64,000 nt of DNA, from NCBI RefSeq assembly GCF_014898075.1, contig NZ_CP062976.1:1116001-1180000 (forward strand). Direction: 5' to 3'. The position numbers and the translations under genes were made by a program. Position 1 is the first letter of the stretch. Each line of letters begins with the position of its first letter. This document shows positions 62,301-64,000 of this stretch, in pieces. This stretch comes from Neisseria yangbaofengii. GTDB taxonomy: Bacteria; Pseudomonadota; Gammaproteobacteria; Burkholderiales; Neisseriaceae. The notes beneath the pieces were generated by a model. That model worked only from the letters and a program-made list of their open reading frames with translations. It did not search any database and had not been told where the DNA came from.

Positions 62301-64000
62301 TTAGAAACTGTAATTCAGATTGAGACCGAACGTGGTGTTGGCCGTTTGAAAGCGGTCGGGTTTGTGCAGCGGTTTGGCGGCGAAAAAATCGTAAGAAAGT
62401 ATTCCGCCCACTTTGCTTTGACCGCGCACACCTAAGGCCGCACCACTCAGACTTTGCCCCAACAGGTATTGCGCAGAAGGACCGGAGACACGGCCGGCGT
62501 CCAAACCCGCATAAAGCTGATGACTCGGATGATACTGCCAAGATAAATCGTTGCGCCAATACCAGCCGCGTTCGGCAGATAAAGTGGTTTCACCATCAAA
62601 ACCGCGCACGGTATAACGGCTGCCGATGGCCAGTTTGTCTTGCGGCGTTAATGGTGTTTTGTTCCACTGTGCATGGAAGTTGCTGTCGAAGGCAAAGTTT
62701 TGCTGCCCGATTTTAAACGGCACATTCACACCGGTATCGGCAGTAAGGATTTTCATGCGGGACGTGCCTTCGCCGAAGGCTTCTTCGGGCGCAGACAGGC
62801 TGTTGTTCCGCCCCGTACCTCGTTTGTAACCCAAGCCCAGATTCAGCGTGGCTTGGCCGATGTATTCCTTGTGGCTTAAATTAGCAGACCAACCGGCCGT
62901 GCGGCGGCGTTGCACTTCGATTTCCGCATCATTGATAAAGCTGTGCGTTTCACGCTGCCACAATTTGAACGCGGCATGGGTTTTACGGCGGGCATCACGG
63001 TAAAGCAGGCGGCTCACGCCGACATCGCTGTTCCAGCTTTTACCGTTGTAGTCATACACCTCAGAATCGCCTGCTACCGCCTGATGATAACGGTAGTAGC
63101 TGTGGTTCCATGACCAAAGCCATTTGCCGAACGGTACGGAATAATGGAAAGCATAGCCGTTGGTACCGCCTTTGACCGTATGGCCGTCTGAATCGGTATC
63201 TGCCGAACGTGTGCCTAAATCACGGTTATACGAAGCGTAAAACAAATCACTCAAACCCAAAGGGTTATCGGCGGAGAAAGTCATATTGCCCTGATAGCGG
63301 CCGGTGGCCTTGCTGCCCGAATTGTCAAAACCCAAAGTCAGGCGGTAGGGAAGGGTGCGCTGCCGCCATTGCACCACCACATCACTCACATCCGCTTTTT
63401 CAGACGGCATGATTTGGATATCTGCCTCGGCAGTCGGAACGCGCTTGAGGTTTTCCAAACCCTGTTCCAAATCGCGCAGGTTCAACAGGCCGTCTGAATC
63501 AGCAGGAAATTCGTTTTGAAATGCGGTAATCCGACCGACATGGGTTTCTGCGGCATGGCTTTCATCAAAACGGATTTGACCGATGCGGCCGGGGAAGACA
63601 GTCAATTCCAATTTGCCGGAATTCAAATCCTGAGGCGCAGCCAAAATCCGCGTGGTGGTATAGCCGCGGTCAATAACGGCGTTTTGTGCTAACGTCATGA
63701 TGTGGTTGATGCCTTGCGCACCCAGACACATGCCCGGTTGGAAGCCGGATTGTTTGATGGCTTTATTCAGTGCAAATTGGAATTTGGCGGCAGAATCGCC
63801 GATTAAGGTGATTTCTTGAACGGGGAAACAAGGCGTTTCGTTTTGAGGAAGCAGCAATGAAGAAACGGCTTCTGCGGTTCGGTCTAGGCGCACATCCGGT
63901 GCCGACTGCATCTGCTGCTCGAGTTGGCGCAAACGCTGCTGTTCCTGCCGGGCTTGTTCTTGCTGAATCAAACCGGCTTGTCTTTCGTCAGCCAGCGCGG
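62301..64000 (-). CDS. tpsB: TpsB: FhaC/ShlB-type outer-membrane transporter (5' end outside window)
   Basis: The frame stays open to the window edge, so the start and signal peptide lie beyond 64000 (ALADERQAGLIQQEQ is visible). Coiled helix-rich N-terminus (QQEQARQEQQRLRQLEQQMQ), two POTRA domains (FPVQEITLIGDSAAKFQFAL; GKLELTVFPGRIGQIRFDES), then a 16-strand barrel with conserved ...TLGFDNSGSKATGRYQGN, AIGSRYTVRGFDGETTLSAE and ending TTFGLNLNYSF. It secretes TpsA through the outer membrane. Runs just ahead of tpsA, 70 bases apart, without terminator. Confidence 0.94.
   Translation of the reverse strand, partial: ALADERQAGLIQQEQARQEQQRLRQLEQQMQSAPDVRLDRTAEAVSSLLLPQNETPCFPVQEITLIGDSAAKFQFALNKAIKQSGFQPGMCLGAQGINHIMTLAQNAVIDRGYTTTRILAAPQDLNSGKLELTVFPGRIGQIRFDESHAAETHVGRITAFQNEFPADSDGLLNLRDLEQGLENLKRVPTAEADIQIMPSEKADVSDVVVQWRQRTLPYRLTLGFDNSGSKATGRYQGNMTFSADNPLGLSDLFYASYNRDLGTRSADTDSDGHTVKGGTNGYAFHYSVPFGKWLWSWNHSYYRYHQAVAGDSEVYDYNGKSWNSDVGVSRLLYRDARRKTHAAFKLWQRETHSFINDAEIEVQRRRTAGWSANLSHKEYIGQATLNLGLGYKRGTGRNNSLSAPEEAFGEGTSRMKILTADTGVNVPFKIGQQNFAFDSNFHAQWNKTPLTPQDKLAIGSRYTVRGFDGETTLSAERGWYWRNDLSWQYHPSHQLYAGLDAGRVSGPSAQYLLGQSLSGAALGVRGQSKVGGILSYDFFAAKPLHKPDRFQTANTTFGLNLNYSF

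Overview
The window is from a Neisseria (family Neisseriaceae). The 12-mer DNA uptake sequence AGGCCGTCTGAA (the 'AG-DUS' dialect) and its inverted-pair terminators lie between most genes. A 104-bp Correia-type repeat (TATAGTG... ends) is present, together with Neisseria-type lipoproteins and a two-partner-secretion locus with many C-terminal cassettes. The prevalence of AG-DUS over ATGCCGTCTGAA suggests a commensal rather than N. meningitidis or N. gonorrhoeae. This is inference; the species cannot be named from the window.

Bases 1-36.5 kb are mostly a chromosomal housekeeping backbone. It opens with an ABC exporter (C-terminal part of a fused ATPase/permease, a second permease, and a TolC-like outer membrane lipoprotein). 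A small double-glycine bacteriocin-like gene and a 52-residue putative immunity gene lie on the opposite strand inside this locus. Next come nrdA, a 49-residue membrane ORF, nrdB and a YfaE-type ferredoxin (class Ia ribonucleotide reductase and its maintenance factor), then rarA, a lipoprotein, thrC, fpr, aroD, an M16 protease, htpX, a lutA-lutC-lutB lactate oxidation operon, an MdtD-like MFS pump, a phospholipase D lipoprotein, an NlpC/P60 lipoprotein, hemF, ilvD, a DUF971 protein, ubiE, ygfZ, ridA, a YbaK deacylase and an EamA transporter. Decayed genes are scattered through it: an ElaA-like acetyltransferase, an M20 amidohydrolase, a CAP-domain protein and a phage repressor fragment. Two of these are associated with Correia repeat sequences.

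Bases 36.5-44.6 kb are a junkyard flanking the toxin island. They hold a truncated IS30, an intact acetyl-CoA hydrolase/transferase family gene, an IS481-like remnant, a stray 200-bp tpsA fragment, two IS630 copies that truncate each other head to head, the csgG/DUF4810/DUF799 lipoprotein operon, and vapC with a 5'-truncated vapB.

Bases 44.6-64 kb form one minus-strand contact-dependent inhibition (two-partner secretion) island: tpsB (running off the window), a full 2501-residue tpsA with toxin end CT1 and immunity gene, then five downstream toxin cassettes (CT2-CT6), four followed by candidate immunity genes. One cassette is attached to a second, 5'-truncated tpsA that is split by an IS630 insertion. 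Cassettes share the pre-toxin region and diverge at one of two points: after the V(E/G)NN motif, or about 100 residues later after an APMPPDDED-type linker. The layout suggests a toxin-swapping system in which silent cassettes recombine into the expressed tpsA. The sequence shows the layout; the swapping is inferred from what is known of CDI/Tps systems.
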